A stretch of 32,003 nucleotides of DNA from a virus: positions 1 to 32,003 of IMG/VR virus record IMGVR_UViG_3300031595_000010; one strand, given 5' to 3'. The position numbers and the translations under genes are program-made. Each line of letters begins with the position of its first letter. Position 1 is the stretch's first letter. Shown here piece by piece: positions 14,638 to 24,368 of the stretch. Below the pieces are notes generated by a model. It was not told the DNA's origin. It saw nothing but the letters and a program-made list of their open reading frames with translations, and searched no databases.

Positions 14638-17600
14638 GTGAGTAATTTTCCGTTTCAAATAGATTCAGATGCTGAGTTGCCGCGGGTTGATGGAAATATA
14701 ACCGATCTTGGTGATATTGCCATTAACGCTCTACGTTCAGCTATGTTCGCAGTGGAATCTAATATCGGTATTAATGCTCAGGGTTCTACTGGATCAATTG
14801 CACAGCGTCTTTCCATCGCGCTCAATCCAGATGGTACGATCAATCCATCAGCCTTAGTTGGTTTAGGGTTAGTTGTATTACCAATAACTGATGCTCAAAT
14901 ATCTCCAACTGCTGGAATACACGAATCAAAATTAAGTCTTGTATACTCAACATCATCATTATATACACTAATACTAACATTACAAAACTCAATAGATGTA
15001 CTGAATGGATTCCTAAGTTTAACTGGTGTCAAGTTAGAACCACATATTGATGGAACAGCATATAATCACTTTCTATCAGCTATTCGCGTTGATCAGACAA
15101 CGCCATTCGTAAAAACAAATCCATCCGTATTACCATCTTCCGGAACTAATGTTGTAAGCAGAAATACAACTAATTCAGATCTTTTGGTTGAAGATATTAG
15201 CAATGATTTAGTTGTTCATGAAAAATCCGATGGTAGCGCCAATGTAACGCCAACATCAGGTGGAACGGTTCCACCAACTAATTATGCTCATATGGCTAGC
15301 GGTATTAATGTTGTGTCGAGTAATTTTTCCACGATACCACAATCTAGTCAAGATGTACAATCTATTATAGAATATTTTGATAACTCAAGCTTGTTATTAC
15401 TTGGAAGTCGTGTACAAAATCTATATGCTAACGGTATATCAAGAACTTCTAGGGCATCAAGTTTTCTATCAGATGGATATGGTGAGCCAATTGTTCCGCC
15501 AACGCCAGCGATATCTTATTTTCTAAATGTGCCACCAGGACCAATGGCATCTTCGCCAGTTGATAGTTTTACCAATGGTGATGATGTTGTATTGTTTAGT
15601 CCAACAGCGCAACAACTAAGTACATACAATTTTGATGCACAGTTTGCCCAGGTTCAGCCTGGAGATATTTTAACTATAAATTATGGTACTGGAATATCAT
15701 ATCAGTTTGTTATTGACTCAGTTAAGGCTAATGTTACTGGAATGGTACGAACTTATGCTGTTAGAATAAATGGCAAAAATCCAATATCAAATGTAAGCGC
15801 GTTAGCAAGAATAGATAAGGCAGTTTTCCATAGAGGAAAATACGGAGTACTGGCTTCAAGCCGCTCTCCAAATTATACTGGCAATTACGAGAGCTTGATT
15901 GTATCAAATCCAAGATCTGCTGCTGCATTAGGCAATGGATTTAATTCATCTAAGTTTGACTCTAATCATTATAACTTATATCTATATTTACTACCAACTG
16001 GTGACACTTCTACTATAATTCCATTACCAGCAATAGATGTTACTGGAAATAAAGGTATATCACCAGGTCAATATACATTAGATAATATAGTCAACAATAT
16101 CAACGTTGCGTTTAGGGCGCCTGGATTCAATTATAGATTTGTCGCATTTGAATATAATGGTCAGATCGGTATAATGCTAGCAGATCCTTATAATAACGCT
16201 AGTTTCAGTATATCTGCCGGTACAGTTGATACAAATGGTAATTATACTTCATCATCACTTTCTTCTTTCCCAGATAATGTTGTTGATAATTTCAACAGTA
16301 TTGACCCTCTTGGATTTGGGTTAGGCGGGGCTAATGTTGCAAGTCCACCACCTTCAACAGCGTATTCAACAGTTGCTGCTGCAATGTTCAATCCTACATT
16401 ACTATTCTATCCATTAAAAAGAAACTTCTTCTATACAAATGGAGTAGAACGAGATAGTTTAAGATCAGATCCAACAATACTAAATAATATACAAGATTCA
16501 TTTGGTGATGGTTATTGGTCAGCCACAATATTACCACCACCATATACTAATGTTCTACCAAATAGAGTTGAAGTAGTATATCAAATAAATCTAGATTTGT
16601 CTAATGCAGGACTGGCTGCTGGAAAGACTATTGTTATTCAACCAGCGTTTCCGCTATCTGATCCTAGATTTAATTTTAGAGATTACGGAAGATTCACTAT
16701 AAAGAGTGTTTCGTTTCAAAATTGTTCTACGCCAGCTGCTTATACAAATATTACTGTATATGACGGCGTCCACGGCGCTGGGACATCACCAGCAGCAACA
16801 TCAAATAACATACCTGTCTTCGTTTATTTTTCAGATGACTCAGTATCATTTGATGCAGAAAATGTTTTTGATTCAACTACAATTAGCCCGTTCAAGAGAT
16901 TTTTTGAAGTATATGTTGATGGCAACGGACATACATTTACACACGAGCGTGCAAGATTTATTAATACCGGATTAGATATAACAAATATCAATTTATATAA
17001 TGTATCGCCAAAATTACGAGGTTATACTACAGTTAATAATGATAAAGAAATTAGATTAACGATCAATAATTATGATCAAAATACTGGGGTTTATACTGGG
17101 TTCTTAGGAAGATGGAATCCAATTTCACTATCACTATCTAACCTTGGTCCAACAATCACCGGTAAAAAGGGCGAAGTAATTAGATTCTATGATGAGACAA
17201 ATATAGATTATATAGATTTCATTATAGATATAAATCTAGCTCTTACCAGTTTTTCTAATAAAACACTAGATATACAATTGTTCAAGACATTAGAACTTGA
17301 TGAAGAAATTATGTTAATTTCAAGCTGTCAAGTTAATGATATTACAAAACTAGTTTCATATCTAAAAGATGAAAGACAATTTGGAAATGTTAGCGAAGAA
17401 CAATTTACTAGTTCAGCTCTTGATTATATAAGCGCTCCAAATAGATTATTAAATGAAAATGGTATAATAAATGGTTTTGATAATTATACAGTATCAGGAA
17501 ATACTATTTCATTCAATGGTGGTACAGCATTAATAAATGGTAAAATTATTTTCATAAATGAAACTAACATAACTGTTCCAGCAGTTATTGAAGCATTATA

Positions 17601-19551
17601 TCCAACATTTACAACAACAGTAAATACAATTACTTGGTATGTATGCGCGAACAATAAATCTGAAATAGAACTTATTGCATCAACCGATTACAGTCCATCA
17701 CTTGTTGGAACATATGGCTCGTTGGATCAAAATAGAATATTTTATGTAACTAATCCGGCATCATCTAATACATATCCAGTACGAGGAACTTATTTTAGCA
17801 ATCTACTAAGTTATTCCGATGTAGTTCCATTATATGTAATAACAGCGACGGTAACTGGTACTGCAATATCGACTCTATCTATAACTGATGCAAAAAGATT
17901 TATATCTAATGGGTTTTCTGGTATAACTGATTCTTTCATTCTTAGCACCGAAGGACAGTTTAGAACAATAGATTCAGTTAATTCTTGGATCTCACAATTC
18001 ACTAATTTTATATCATACACAAATACTTCTAATAACACAAAAGGAACTAGTGTAAATGTAAGAGGACAATTAACATTTACATCATCGGTTTCACTTGGTT
18101 ATGCTGCAAAAACAATTTTCAATGGAAATGATGCAATATTAAATTTCGGAACATCAACTGTTTCATTAAGTAATAATATACAGTTTGATAATATGACAAT
18201 CAATGCTGCAAGTTCGACATTGTCAGTCGGTAGCAATATCTCATTTATAAATTGTACTATCAACTTCCCAACAAATACTACAGTATTTGGTAACAATATA
18301 TCTTTTACAAATTGTACTGTTAATTTCCTACAAAGCTCTATGACATTTGGTACAAATACAGTTTTTACGAACTGCACTGTGTCGATGCCAAATACAACTA
18401 CTACTTTTGGATCTAATTCTACATTTACCGGATGTACCATAGCCACACTAGGAGTGCTAAGCACATTTGGAGCTAATTCAATAATAAGTAATTGTACAAT
18501 CACGACGGTGTCAGGAGCAACGGTTGGTACAACCACATCATTCACTGACTCAACATTGAATATTAGCTCCGCTACTGGTTTAGGTCTAACGCTATCAAAT
18601 AATAATAGTTTTACAGATTGCGTTATTAATGTTTTTTGTCCTACTGGTTTCACTATGGCAAATAATAATACATTTCAGTCATGTGTGATTAATTATACCT
18701 ATGATGCAACCAGCGATTCAAGTTTTACAATAACAAATCCAGCCAGTCCAACAAAAGCTTGTCTGCTATCAAATATTACATCAAGCGGTTTGGAGAATGT
18801 TGTTATTGATAAATGTATATTCAATTCACCAAATCTAAATAGATTTCAATTCGTATCGATGATATATGCCAACTCTCTTAGTTTTGCTGAGAATATAAAA
18901 ATCACCAGTAATAAGTTTATAACAACTGCTCCTAATGCGGATGATAAGTTTGCTGTCATTGCAATCGTTGGTCCAAGTGTTGCTCCAACAACAACCACTG
19001 GAACAAGATTGAATAATTGTTTTATAACAGATAATTTTTGTAATAAAAATCAGCTAATAGAAATTGCTCCTACAAATGTAGGTCTTGTTGTATATGATGC
19101 TATTTGTACAACCAATTCGTTCATATCTAATAATACCTGTGGCGCCATCAATATAACTACTAAGCAAGATTTACCTAATTCGGTTCTTCCAAATACTACA
19201 TATCAAGCTGATAAAATGGGAAGTCTGACAATATCTAGTAATACTTGCAAGTATATTTATAGTGGGTATTCAAGCGGGCTTGCATATACTGGGACTCTTG
19301 ATTCTCCTGCAGCTTCGTTTCCAAATAACTCTGGAATATTCACTGGATCATTAACAATTACAAATAACAACTGCGCGTTTATGTTTATTGCCAATAGGGT
19401 TCCAGCCAATAATGCATCTGGATATGCTACACTCATTATAAGAAATAATAATTTTACAGCTTACGATACTAATTTTACAACATTTTTTGATGGTGGTTTA
19501 GTAAATACTCAACCAATTGCTCTAACCACATATACAACCGTAGGAACATAA
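14638..19551 (+). CDS. Giant tail fibre / baseplate-anchored beta-helix protein, ends at in-frame TAA
   Basis: A 1637-residue protein with a GTG start after AAGGAT. The N-terminal ~130 residues (F-Q-I-D-S-D-A-E-L-P-R-V-D-G-N-I, then A-I-N-A-L-R, then S-I-A-Q-R-L) resemble the baseplate-binding start of large myovirus fibres. The middle is a long mix of beta-rich domains. From about residue 1160 to 1370 there is a regular right-handed beta-helix with roughly 20-residue rungs of the type N-x-x-F-x-N-C-T-V/I-N, followed by further N-N-x-F/C rungs to the end. The stop TAA is immediately followed by ATG in the same frame, and the next open frame continues the same rung pattern. So this may be the larger part of one interrupted fibre. 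Confidence 0.75.
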   Translation: MSNFPFQIDSDAELPRVDGNITDLGDIAINALRSAMFAVESNIGINAQGSTGSIAQRLSIALNPDGTINPSALVGLGLVVLPITDAQISPTAGIHESKLSLVYSTSSLYTLILTLQNSIDVLNGFLSLTGVKLEPHIDGTAYNHFLSAIRVDQTTPFVKTNPSVLPSSGTNVVSRNTTNSDLLVEDISNDLVVHEKSDGSANVTPTSGGTVPPTNYAHMASGINVVSSNFSTIPQSSQDVQSIIEYFDNSSLLLLGSRVQNLYANGISRTSRASSFLSDGYGEPIVPPTPAISYFLNVPPGPMASSPVDSFTNGDDVVLFSPTAQQLSTYNFDAQFAQVQPGDILTINYGTGISYQFVIDSVKANVTGMVRTYAVRINGKNPISNVSALARIDKAVFHRGKYGVLASSRSPNYTGNYESLIVSNPRSAAALGNGFNSSKFDSNHYNLYLYLLPTGDTSTIIPLPAIDVTGNKGISPGQYTLDNIVNNINVAFRAPGFNYRFVAFEYNGQIGIMLADPYNNASFSISAGTVDTNGNYTSSSLSSFPDNVVDNFNSIDPLGFGLGGANVASPPPSTAYSTVAAAMFNPTLLFYPLKRNFFYTNGVERDSLRSDPTILNNIQDSFGDGYWSATILPPPYTNVLPNRVEVVYQINLDLSNAGLAAGKTIVIQPAFPLSDPRFNFRDYGRFTIKSVSFQNCSTPAAYTNITVYDGVHGAGTSPAATSNNIPVFVYFSDDSVSFDAENVFDSTTISPFKRFFEVYVDGNGHTFTHERARFINTGLDITNINLYNVSPKLRGYTTVNNDKEIRLTINNYDQNTGVYTGFLGRWNPISLSLSNLGPTITGKKGEVIRFYDETNIDYIDFIIDINLALTSFSNKTLDIQLFKTLELDEEIMLISSCQVNDITKLVSYLKDERQFGNVSEEQFTSSALDYISAPNRLLNENGIINGFDNYTVSGNTISFNGGTALINGKIIFINETNITVPAVIEALYPTFTTTVNTITWYVCANNKSEIELIASTDYSPSLVGTYGSLDQNRIFYVTNPASSNTYPVRGTYFSNLLSYSDVVPLYVITATVTGTAISTLSITDAKRFISNGFSGITDSFILSTEGQFRTIDSVNSWISQFTNFISYTNTSNNTKGTSVNVRGQLTFTSSVSLGYAAKTIFNGNDAILNFGTSTVSLSNNIQFDNMTINAASSTLSVGSNISFINCTINFPTNTTVFGNNISFTNCTVNFLQSSMTFGTNTVFTNCTVSMPNTTTTFGSNSTFTGCTIATLGVLSTFGANSIISNCTITTVSGATVGTTTSFTDSTLNISSATGLGLTLSNNNSFTDCVINVFCPTGFTMANNNTFQSCVINYTYDATSDSSFTITNPASPTKACLLSNITSSGLENVVIDKCIFNSPNLNRFQFVSMIYANSLSFAENIKITSNKFITTAPNADDKFAVIAIVGPSVAPTTTTGTRLNNCFITDNFCNKNQLIEIAPTNVGLVVYDAICTTNSFISNNTCGAINITTKQDLPNSVLPNTTYQADKMGSLTISSNTCKYIYSGYSSGLAYTGTLDSPAASFPNNSGIFTGSLTITNNNCAFMFIANRVPANNASGYATLIIRNNNFTAYDTNFTTFFDGGLVNTQPIALTTYTTVGT
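18163..18745 (+). repeat. Coding repeat: ~20-residue beta-helix rungs
   Basis: Inside the giant fibre, about nine to ten successive units of roughly 60 bases encode N-N/T-x-S/T-F-x-N/D-C-T/V-I/V-N followed by a variable Ser/Thr-rich loop ending in F-G-x-N. Examples of the core are NISFINCTIN, NISFTNCTVN, NTVFTNCTVS and NSTFTGCTIA. The Cys stack at the same position in most rungs, with N ladders either side, is typical of beta-helix proteins. The DNA copies have diverged, so selection is on the protein fold. Confidence 0.8.
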
Positions 19552-19554
19552 ATG
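19541..19554 (+). other. In-frame stop/start junction inside the fibre (AGGA-ACA-TAA-ATG)
   Basis: AGGA lies six bases before ATG, so the second frame has its own plausible ribosome site and could be made by re-initiation. TAA 19549-19551 and ATG 19552-19554 are consecutive codons of one frame, so readthrough would fuse the two products into a 2007-residue protein. Which happens is not visible from sequence. Confidence 0.7.
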
Positions 19555-20661
19555 GTTTTCAATACTCCTATTAATAATCTAATTATAGATGGAAACTCAT
19601 TTGATTATGGTAAGTATACGCCAGATGGTAATCCAGCAAGCACTCCAACTATTTACAAATATTTTAATAATATTATAGTAAATTCCGATGCAATTATTAC
19701 CAATAATTTTATTTCTGGTATGGCACCCCCAGGACAATTCGTAGCAGGTAGTTTAAGTAGTAATTTAGTTATAGAAGCTAACTGGTCTTGCGTTGTAAAA
19801 AATAATACATTCGTTAGAGGAGACACAACTATATATGCATATATAGTTAATAATTCTCTCGATGATCAAATTATTACTGATAATGTTTTTGATGGCTATA
19901 CTGTTGATGGTACTGATGAGAATCTTGTCAAGGGAATATTTCTTAACTCTCCTCCTCAGCCTTATTTTACTCCTACTGGATTAAGTGTTGGCTCCACATA
20001 CAATAATAATAAAAATCAAACTGGTTATTCTATTTTACCAGTTTTGGTTGGCGAAAAATTATGGAGTGATGGATATACTGGTCCTTATAATCAGGATTTT
20101 ATAAGCAGTCCTTCAACGCCTTCCACATTTGGTGGGGCTGGAGCAAATAATGCAGTTGCTGCAGCTATTTATGCCACATTAATTTTACAAGACACAACTC
20201 AACATGGATATTTTAGAACTTATGATATAACAAAAATAGTTCCAATCAATACTCAAATTTTGGAAGTAACACAGGGTATTTATTCTAGTCCTCAGGATCC
20301 AATTGATACAAATATAAGTCAAATTTCCATTTCAATAGCTAGTGGTATTATTAATCCTGTAGGATATAACTCTATCATTGACGTATTTAATCAAATATAT
20401 ACGCCGCCAAATAATCTTGGTCTCCTTGATTCTCAAACGACAACATTGTCAGGAGCTGGGTTGCCTGCAGCAATACAATCACCAAGTAATTATTACTTAA
20501 CGATTGATTCTACTATCCAAAATAATTTACAATATTATTTTAATACACTGCAATCATCATTGACTATCTCCATTGAATATTTACTTAAGTTATCAACTTA
20601 TTCTGGTTCTACACCAACAGGTATAGTTTTCTCACCAATTAGAATAAAATATAGATGGTAA
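19552..20661 (+). CDS. C-terminal fibre segment continuing the beta-helix
   Basis: A 369-residue protein that starts in the middle of a beta-helix pattern: NNLIIDGNSFDYG, NNIIVNSDAIITNNF, VVKNNTFVRG and QIITDNVFDGY match the rung cores of the upstream gene. There is no recognisable N-terminal attachment domain, which is odd for a separate fibre. The last ~200 residues form a different beta/alpha domain ending in RIKYRW, probably the distal or trimer-ending part. It is in the same frame as the upstream gene, separated by one stop codon. It may be a split fibre subunit, a re-initiated product, or the tail of one protein broken by a nonsense change. Confidence 0.65.
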   Translation: MVFNTPINNLIIDGNSFDYGKYTPDGNPASTPTIYKYFNNIIVNSDAIITNNFISGMAPPGQFVAGSLSSNLVIEANWSCVVKNNTFVRGDTTIYAYIVNNSLDDQIITDNVFDGYTVDGTDENLVKGIFLNSPPQPYFTPTGLSVGSTYNNNKNQTGYSILPVLVGEKLWSDGYTGPYNQDFISSPSTPSTFGGAGANNAVAAAIYATLILQDTTQHGYFRTYDITKIVPINTQILEVTQGIYSSPQDPIDTNISQISISIASGIINPVGYNSIIDVFNQIYTPPNNLGLLDSQTTTLSGAGLPAAIQSPSNYYLTIDSTIQNNLQYYFNTLQSSLTISIEYLLKLSTYSGSTPTGIVFSPIRIKYRW

Positions 20662-20664
20662 TAT

Positions 20665-21456
20665 ATGACAACTAATAACTTCTATCGTTCAGATTTAAAC
20701 GGAATATATAGTGTCATTCAAAACTCAATGACATTATATCCAAAAGAGCTTGTTATTGCTACATTACGAGATTTTTTTTCACGCGATTCATACTATCATT
20801 ATGCTCACGATTTATGGGGATACCCTCAAACGCCAGATCATACTAACCTACCACAGGATGTTGGATATACCGATAGTATTACTACTCGTGTTTTTATTGG
20901 AGAATCATATCGTTTTGATGTAATATATTACCCAGCTATTATTGTTAGGCACGGTGGTTCAACATCAGTACCTGTTTCTATGAATAGGGAAACTGGTGTT
21001 GTAAAATGGGGTAATCTTATATTCCAAGATGGTTATGGAAATATGAAAACATTTCCTGTTCCAGAGTTTTTTTCATTTGCCGGTGCTTGGGAAGGTTCCA
21101 TTAATATAGATATAATGGCAAGAGATCTTAGGGCAAGAGATGACCTCGTAGATTTAGTATCATTATTATTTGTTGATATTGCATTTAATGATTTACAAAA
21201 ATCTGGATTAGTTATTAAAGGTGTATCTTCTGGAGCCCCAGTTGAACGAGATGATAGAAACGATCATTTATTTGTACAAACAGTAACGTTGCAAATTAGA
21301 TCTGAATGGCATAGGCATATCAAAATAGCAAACTTAATAGATGTAGTCAATTTTAGCGTTGAATTTAGCAGACTTCCATCACCTCCAGGGGTTGTGGCAC
21401 CAAACTTAACAATAAATATGTCGGAAAATATTACAGATGTAATGATAAATCTATGA
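20665..21456 (+). CDS. Tail terminator / sheath-stabiliser candidate
   Basis: A 263-residue protein with a compact alpha/beta layout: LRDFFSRD and an aromatic stretch near the start, a central beta region with PVSMNRETGVVKWGNLIF, then F-A-G-A-W-E-G-S-I-N-I-D-I-M-A-R-D-L-R-A-R (about 140-160) and a helix LVDLVSLLFVDIAF. The WEGSI...R-D-L-R-A-R segment is the kind seen in myovirus proteins encoded just before the sheath that cap or terminate the tail. Position directly before the sheath gene supports this. Stop is TGA. The name is inferred from gene order, not from a firm family match. Confidence 0.5.
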   Translation: MTTNNFYRSDLNGIYSVIQNSMTLYPKELVIATLRDFFSRDSYYHYAHDLWGYPQTPDHTNLPQDVGYTDSITTRVFIGESYRFDVIYYPAIIVRHGGSTSVPVSMNRETGVVKWGNLIFQDGYGNMKTFPVPEFFSFAGAWEGSINIDIMARDLRARDDLVDLVSLLFVDIAFNDLQKSGLVIKGVSSGAPVERDDRNDHLFVQTVTLQIRSEWHRHIKIANLIDVVNFSVEFSRLPSPPGVVAPNLTINMSENITDVMINL

Positions 21457-21462
21457 GATACC

Positions 21463-21492
21463 ATGGCATAAAAAAGAATACTTACATATGAT
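21463..21492 (+). promoter_or_regulatory. Weak promoter-like sequence before the sheath gene
   Basis: In the 92-base gap before the sheath, ATGGCA (21463-21468, four of six -35 matches) and TATGAT (21487-21492, five of six -10 matches) are 18 bases apart. A near-palindrome, TTACATATGATTCATAGTAA, spans the -10. In AT-rich DNA such matches arise by chance, but this is one of the few sizeable gaps in the tail operon, and a separate promoter for sheath and tube would make sense. Confidence 0.3.
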
Positions 21493-21548
21493 TCATAGTA
21501 ATAACATCACATTTAATTTAGCAGGACTTACTAAATAAGGATTCCACA

Positions 21549-24332
21549 ATGGCGAACGTACCGAGCGCACAAAATTCACTTCCTGGCGTAATTACAAACG
21601 TCGTAACCCAAAGTACTGGCGCATCAGTACCAGGTGGTACTCGTATCGCTTGCATAATTGGTGAGGGAGCCCGTCAGGAAATTATAGTTGCTTCTGCTGT
21701 AGGTGGTGGCAATGATGGATTAGATGGATACTATACATCAGCAACTGGAAGTGATGGAAGACATTTTCTCTTACAAAACTCTCCGATCATTTCACACAGA
21801 GAAAAACTGTACAAAAATGGAGTTTTGCTTCAAGGATTAGAAGAAGCAATAGATCAAAATACATTTCCAAATACATATGATTATAGAATCAATATTGCCA
21901 ATGGGCAAATCGAATTACAACGAGCACATTTAGTCAATCAGGGTGGTTCTTTCTATACTAATGGCGTCACTAATGTTGGCATTGGTACAATCAATAATAT
22001 CTCTCTCGTAGATGTTAATGCTCCAAATGAATCTTGGACTATCAAATGTGTTGCGGTACAACGAAATAATCTAAATCAACCAATTGCCGGAACAGCACAA
22101 TTCGTAGCATTCGGTTCTGTATCTGGTAATGTTTTAGATGCAAACGGGAATCCAACAATTTGGGTTGCAAATAATCAAGCTGTTTCAAACAGTATTTTGA
22201 TGTTTTCTATATCAGAAACGACAAATGGTCCAACCACAATATCACCATTCCGTCCAGGTGATTATTTTACTGTTAAAGTTTCAAGCGGTGTTCTAAATAA
22301 AAACGACAGCCTAACTGCCACATACATTGCTGTATCTGATATAAACAGCCCAACATTTTTCACAGCAGTGCAACAAGTAAATACAAAACACGGACTACCA
22401 AGTCTAACAAATACATTGTCTCTTGGTTGCCAATTAGCATTTGCTAATTCGCCGCCTGGCATTATGTGTCTTCAGGCGGCACCTCCTCTTCCACGACGCG
22501 TTTCATATGTGTTAGAAACAAGTTTCCCAGCTACATCTACAAATGTAAATGATTTCGTTCTTCCATTACCATTAGGTGTATCACCAGATCCAAACTCAAA
22601 TATCGATATTTTCGTAACGAATCCTGCCACCGGTGTAGAGAAACAACTTCTTGCAAATAAATTTGAGTTCTTCACTCTCGGTGATGTTGGTCAACCAACA
22701 GTGTCTCAATTCGTATTTGACAATGCAATGCCACCATCTGGTAATTCATATTCGTATTCAGTAACACAGACAAATGCAACAGTTAATTTTGGTCAAGACG
22801 GATATATCAATCGCGATCTATTAACTCAAATAAATGCCTTATTTAGTTCGTCAGTTACATTCGACAATACATATGTTGGATTAGAACTATCAGTTATTGA
22901 CGCGGTAAATAACGCTAACGTTGGAACATTTGCAATAGTTGGTGTTGTTGGCGGACAATTACAAATAAGAGCAGAAGCAACTCCACCATTTGCTGATTTT
23001 ATTAATGATCCAACCACAACTTTTCAACTTATTGACCCAGTTTTCGGTGAGGTAGTTGTTGGTAGTACAGGTTCTGATGGTGCATTGATTGCAACCCCAG
23101 ATACTGCAACTGGTACACTACATAGTGGTGCTGTTAATTTCAATACGTTCAATGTTATAGCCCTCGGACTAAAACTACAAATAACAGCTTCTGCTGATGC
23201 ATCAAACGTTGGTATTTACGATATTACATCATATAACTCGGGCTCAAATACACTAACAGTTGCTAAATCATTCGTTAGTGAGCATAGCCTAAAATATGAA
23301 GTAATTGATCCATCACAAACAAGTGATTACTTGGTTTTGAATCATAACGTAGTTCCAAATAACTACTCAGTACGCGTAACATTAGTGGATGTGCAAGATG
23401 CAACATTCTTCGATGCTGGCTGGGAAAAAGCATTAGCAACATTAGAATCACAAGAACTTGATATAGTAGTTCCGCTTCCATTGCAGACAATATCAGTAAT
23501 ATTTGATAATGCAATGAATCATTGTCTAACAATGAGTAATTTGACAAACAAAAAAGAGCGTGTTCTATTTATAGGCGCTATAAACGGATTAACTCCAGAC
23601 AATGTGACAGGCGTTAGCCTTGCCGCTGTTGAAAACATCGGGGTACTCGAAGGTATCCAGGGCGCAACTGTAGCGGATATACTAGCTGGTAATACTGAAG
23701 ACTTAGCAAATTATTCCGTATCAGCAGCATACGGTCAAACATTCAGGGTTGCATATTTCTATCCTGATCAGATCGTTGTACAGGTTGGTGGCAGCAATCA
23801 GATTCTTGATGGGTTCTACATTGCAGCTGCAGCCGCTGGTTATACATCAGGTGTATCAAATATCGCCTCGCCACTCACCCATAAGGTGCTAAGCGGATTC
23901 ACAATAAACGTAAATAGAATGTTCAGTAATACAGTGCTACAGGCATTAGCTGCTGCTGGTATTGCAACATTGCAACCAGTTGCTGGTGGTGGTCAAGTAT
24001 TGTGGGGTATAACAACCACTCAAAGCGGATTCCCAGAAGAACAGGAACTATCAATTGTATTCATTAGAGACCGAATTGCCAAGGCAATGCGAACTGGGTT
24101 TGATGGATTCATTGGAACTCCAGAAAATCAGGATACACAAGGAACGTTACTTGCTCGTGCAATTGCAATGTTGAGAGGTTTCGTAGGTCAAGGATTGATT
24201 ACAGCTTATACACAACCAACTGTTGTTAGAGATAGCGTTGAACCAAGACAATGGAACATTTCAGTAAAGGTGCAACCCGTCTATCCCATCGACTGGATTT
24301 ATATTACAATTGATGTCGGAACAATAGTATAA
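21549..24332 (+). CDS. Tail sheath protein
   Basis: A 927-residue contractile sheath subunit. The N terminus, LPGVITNVVTQSTGASVPGG then TRIACIIGEG, is typical of sheath proteins. The conserved C-terminal part (from about residue 730) has FRVAYFYPDQ, GGGQVLWGITTTQ, ELSIVFIRDRIAKAMRTGF and a last domain with QPVYPIDWIYITIDVG, which interlocks subunits. T4 gp18 is about 660 residues, so this protein has some 270 extra residues, probably surface domains inserted in the first two thirds (about 80-600, rich in beta segments and phase-shifted repeats such as LKLQITASADASNVGIYDI). AAGGA ribosome site. Forms the sheath around the tube encoded next. Confidence 0.9.
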   Translation: MANVPSAQNSLPGVITNVVTQSTGASVPGGTRIACIIGEGARQEIIVASAVGGGNDGLDGYYTSATGSDGRHFLLQNSPIISHREKLYKNGVLLQGLEEAIDQNTFPNTYDYRINIANGQIELQRAHLVNQGGSFYTNGVTNVGIGTINNISLVDVNAPNESWTIKCVAVQRNNLNQPIAGTAQFVAFGSVSGNVLDANGNPTIWVANNQAVSNSILMFSISETTNGPTTISPFRPGDYFTVKVSSGVLNKNDSLTATYIAVSDINSPTFFTAVQQVNTKHGLPSLTNTLSLGCQLAFANSPPGIMCLQAAPPLPRRVSYVLETSFPATSTNVNDFVLPLPLGVSPDPNSNIDIFVTNPATGVEKQLLANKFEFFTLGDVGQPTVSQFVFDNAMPPSGNSYSYSVTQTNATVNFGQDGYINRDLLTQINALFSSSVTFDNTYVGLELSVIDAVNNANVGTFAIVGVVGGQLQIRAEATPPFADFINDPTTTFQLIDPVFGEVVVGSTGSDGALIATPDTATGTLHSGAVNFNTFNVIALGLKLQITASADASNVGIYDITSYNSGSNTLTVAKSFVSEHSLKYEVIDPSQTSDYLVLNHNVVPNNYSVRVTLVDVQDATFFDAGWEKALATLESQELDIVVPLPLQTISVIFDNAMNHCLTMSNLTNKKERVLFIGAINGLTPDNVTGVSLAAVENIGVLEGIQGATVADILAGNTEDLANYSVSAAYGQTFRVAYFYPDQIVVQVGGSNQILDGFYIAAAAAGYTSGVSNIASPLTHKVLSGFTINVNRMFSNTVLQALAAAGIATLQPVAGGGQVLWGITTTQSGFPEEQELSIVFIRDRIAKAMRTGFDGFIGTPENQDTQGTLLARAIAMLRGFVGQGLITAYTQPTVVRDSVEPRQWNISVKVQPVYPIDWIYITIDVGTIV

Positions 24333-24368
24333 TAGGAATAATAATATATTTTATATAGGAGATAACGA

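Noticed and set aside
16706-16975. Plus-strand 89-codon frame inside the giant fibre
   Set aside because: It overlaps the fibre in another frame, with low-complexity Gln/Leu composition and no ribosome site.
18099-18653. Minus-strand open frame of 184 codons
   Set aside because: It lies within the beta-helix rung repeats; the repeat-like VVP/VEL pattern is the reverse-strand image of those codons.
19549-19551. Possible reassignment of TAA to a sense codon
   Set aside because: Many other genes here end at TAA in well-supported positions, including the genes at 118, 2250, 6399 and 10947, so genome-wide reassignment is ruled out. Local readthrough remains possible.
21521-21548. T4-type late promoter (TATAAATA) before the sheath
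   Set aside because: The nearest match (CTAAATAAG) is imperfect and occurs in AT-rich DNA that also holds the ribosome site.
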